Assembly (NCBI RefSeq): GCF_020906515.1
Contig: NC_085855.1
Location: 248,001 to 312,000 of the forward strand
Source of the DNA: Vanrija pseudolonga
Taxonomy: Eukaryota; Basidiomycota; Tremellomycetes; Trichosporonales; Trichosporonaceae
Direction: 5' to 3'
DNA: 64,000 nt
The translations under genes and the position numbers were made by a program. This document shows, piece after piece, positions 62,062 through 64,000 of the stretch (position 1 is the stretch's first letter; each line of letters opens with the position of its first letter). The notes under the pieces were generated by a model. It searched no databases. It saw only the letters and a list, made by a program, of their open reading frames with translations, and had not been told where the DNA came from.

Positions 62062-63139
62062 ATGCTCGTCAACATCTCCGAGCACCCCCACATACTCGAC
62101 GCCATCCTCTCACACGTCTCATGGTCCGCCCCCCCCGGCACTGCGCGCCACCAACAAGGAGCTGGCCAAATTCGCCAATGCGACGCTGTGGAACCACCTC
62201 GCCGTCGCCCCTCACGGCCCAGTGCTGGCCGTCACCGACCCGTACACGAGGCGCCGCGTCCCCGGGATGCGGCTGGAGGGCGCACACACAGGCCCCACAC
62301 TGCGCCTTATCGCCCAACAGACGGCGACTGTCGACCTCGTCGGGCACGCGGACGCGCTGCACAAGCACCCCCTTTGGCTCCATTTCCGCCGGCTCGCTGA
62401 GACGAAGCGTATCCGCTGCACACAGGCAATTAGTGACCTGCTGCTCCAGCCGACGGAGGTGGTGCTCCACTTCGACGTCGACGTGTCGCGCCTGTCCCCG
62501 ACCACACAGCCCTCACCCCGTTTCAAGCGCCTGCTCGCCTTCGTCTCGATCAACGACGCGCTCGTCGCCCCCCGCCTGCGCGCCCACGAGGCGGGGTTCA
62601 AGGCCGCCGCGTCCGTCCTGAGCCGCTCCGACGAGCTCGTGCTCGTGTTCGTCCCGGGCGCCCAGGAGCCCGACATCGACTACTGGCGCCGCAATTTGCA
62701 GCCGTCGCCCGTCAGCCACTTGCACTATCGCGCGTTCGAACTCGTCCTCGGGAAGTCAATCACCCCGTCGTTCGAGCTCGAGCGCTCGGCGACCTTCGTT
62801 GGGATGGAGACCTCGATCCACACCCGTCTCGTCGTCAAGATGGACACCACCTCCTCCGAGGCGCAGCGGCTCGAGCATCTCCGCCGCGAGATGGACGCGT
62901 TGATCCAACGTAGCAAGGACCGATTGGGGCCAAGCGTTTACCCGGACGTATACCCCGAGATCAAGGTGCGCGTCGAAGCGCTGTCGACGTATCCTCGCTC
63001 GGCGGGCTACAGCGACTACGAGTGGGCGGTCGTCATGACCAAGCCGGGTGTCAAGCTCCCTTCCCTCCCTCGTGGCCAGTTGAGTGCTTCAAGAGCTGAG
63101 CCGGCACCGGGAGCATGTGGGTGTGAGCTGGAGCCGTGA
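62062..63139 (+). pseudogene. FL17: F-box-like family member, frameshift in a C8 tract
   Basis: ATG 62062 opens MLVNISEHPHILDAILSHVSWSA; at the run of eight C near 62131-62138 the family reading moves to another frame, continuing LRATNKELAKFANATLWNHLAV, VTDPYTRRRVPGMRLE, IAQQTATVDLVGH, SDELVLVFVPGAQEPD, ATFVGMETSI and YPRSAGYSDYEWAVVMTKPGVKLPSLP. Only one shift is needed and it falls in a homopolymer, so the gene may be whole in other strains or in reality. The stop at 63137-63139 lies after a Cys/Glu-rich tail that lacks the usual P..W end. Confidence 0.7.
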
Positions 63140-63928
63140 GGAGCATCACTGACACCTCTCGCAGAAACAGCCGCCAACGCCGTCGATGTTCCCGCCCATC
63201 ACGCCGCCACTCCCTTGTATCGTCGTCTGCTCCGATTTCCTCCATGGCCCCATGTGGTGCCGCATAGTGCATGGACTATGTTTCAGTGTTTCAATACTCG
63301 CTACTGTACCAATGCAGCTCATGTCCTCTACGCTTGCATCGTGTCGATAGAATGATCTATGTATGCGCGGTGCATACGACCCAGACCTGCAGTACGTACA
63401 TAGCTATCAGCGCCATGTCGTGCATGCCTCCACTGCTCGATGTCTCGCACCGCGGCCTCAACTGCCCGCTGCTGCCAAGCACGACAAGCACGACGCGCCA
63501 AGCCGAGCCCCGCCGCCACGCCGCCACGCCGACACGCACTGCGGATCGTCGGCCAACTCCGGCCAGCAGGGACTGATTGGGCGTGATTGCTGACAGCGTC
63601 GCCGGGGTCACCGGCCGCGGCGGGGTCGCGAGCGTGAGCCTCAACCACGCTTTCAAGCATGTATGGCATCGCGAGCAGCCGTATGCATGCGCGGCAGCAC
63701 GGATGCTGTATTCACGCTCATGCATGCCAGCTGTGGCCGAGTAGCCCACCGCCTGCCACCCCCCTGCGCGGCGCGATACCCGTCGAATACCCGCCTGCCC
63801 GCGCGCCGGTTAGCGTAACCGGGTGACAACCGCTGCCGACCGATCGCCGCGTCGCGAGACACAACGCAACCGAACAAAAGTCAGGCAGCTCCACAACATC
63901 ATCTTGCATCCACCCATCATCCCACAAC
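63140..63928. other. Intergenic region before the right-edge gene
   Basis: 790 bp. No coding frame with family motif. Contains GCCGCCACGCCG-type repeats near 63512-63535 and a TGCATG cluster (63655-63730: ATGCATG, CATGCATG and ATGCATG-like words recur). Confidence 0.4.
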
Positions 63929-64000
63929 ATGTCCGAATCAGACCTCACCTCCCAGCCGCCGGACATTGGCGACGCCCACCTCGTGGTCAGCTTCCCCGCG
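63929..64000 (+). CDS. Start of a + strand gene cut by the window edge
   Basis: ATG 63929 in CCCACAACATG context after a C-rich leader like other genes here. It codes MSESDLTSQPPDIGDAHLVV and four more residues before the edge. The upstream ATG context and leader support a real start; the family cannot be told from 24 residues. Confidence 0.5.
   Translation, partial: MSESDLTSQPPDIGDAHLVVSFPA

Overview
This is nuclear DNA of a basidiomycete yeast. Genes carry many very short introns (about 35-60 nt, GTGAGT-type donors, CTGAC/CTAAC branch motifs just before the acceptor), and the genome is GC-rich with strong third-position bias. Gene content fits a Tremellomycete, most likely Trichosporonales (inference; no rDNA or marker gene is present to prove it).

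Left half (about 0.3-35.3 kb) is an ordinary, intron-rich fungal region. In order it holds a SYLF/Ysc84 actin-patch protein (-), EMC10 (-), a siroheme synthase fused to an N-terminal multi-pass membrane domain (+), a MUP1-type amino-acid permease with a 9-nt micro-exon (+), a membrane-anchored GMC oxidoreductase (-), an SDR dehydrogenase (+), a 109-aa hypothetical (-), a large HAM1-like/DUF5923 protein (+), a Zn2Cys6 regulator (+), a ferric reductase (-), two MFS carriers (+,+; the second of the Git1/Pho84 type), a Cys-rich hypothetical (-) and a TauD/TfdA dioxygenase (+, at 33.9 kb). Sulfur, iron and phosphate uptake or assimilation genes are well represented, and a CACGTG-containing repeat lies upstream of the siroheme gene.

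Right half (32.2-63.1 kb) is very different. It is a head-to-tail array of 17 related genes, all on the + strand, here called FL1-FL17. Each starts with an F-box-like helix block (YPHILD...L..LR..S) followed by YRHVV, a DPY..RP..LD motif, a KHTRI(I/L)D motif, a DEFVVVVTQ-type strand and a C-terminal module (TFSH.T..EFQR..G(M/L)...LLTT.PG..P.P..W). The members are intronless, unlike every other gene here. Twelve have one continuous reading frame (one of these, FL9, has lost its C-terminal module) and five are broken or frameshifted, which looks like birth-and-death evolution. Within the array sit three paralogous small secreted Cys-containing proteins, one separate F-box-like gene with an acidic linker, and an antisense coding-like fragment inside a broken member. 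I regard this array as the most unusual content of the window; its function is unknown.

The window ends in the first codons of another + strand gene. I see no tRNA, rRNA, CRISPR or intact transposable element.
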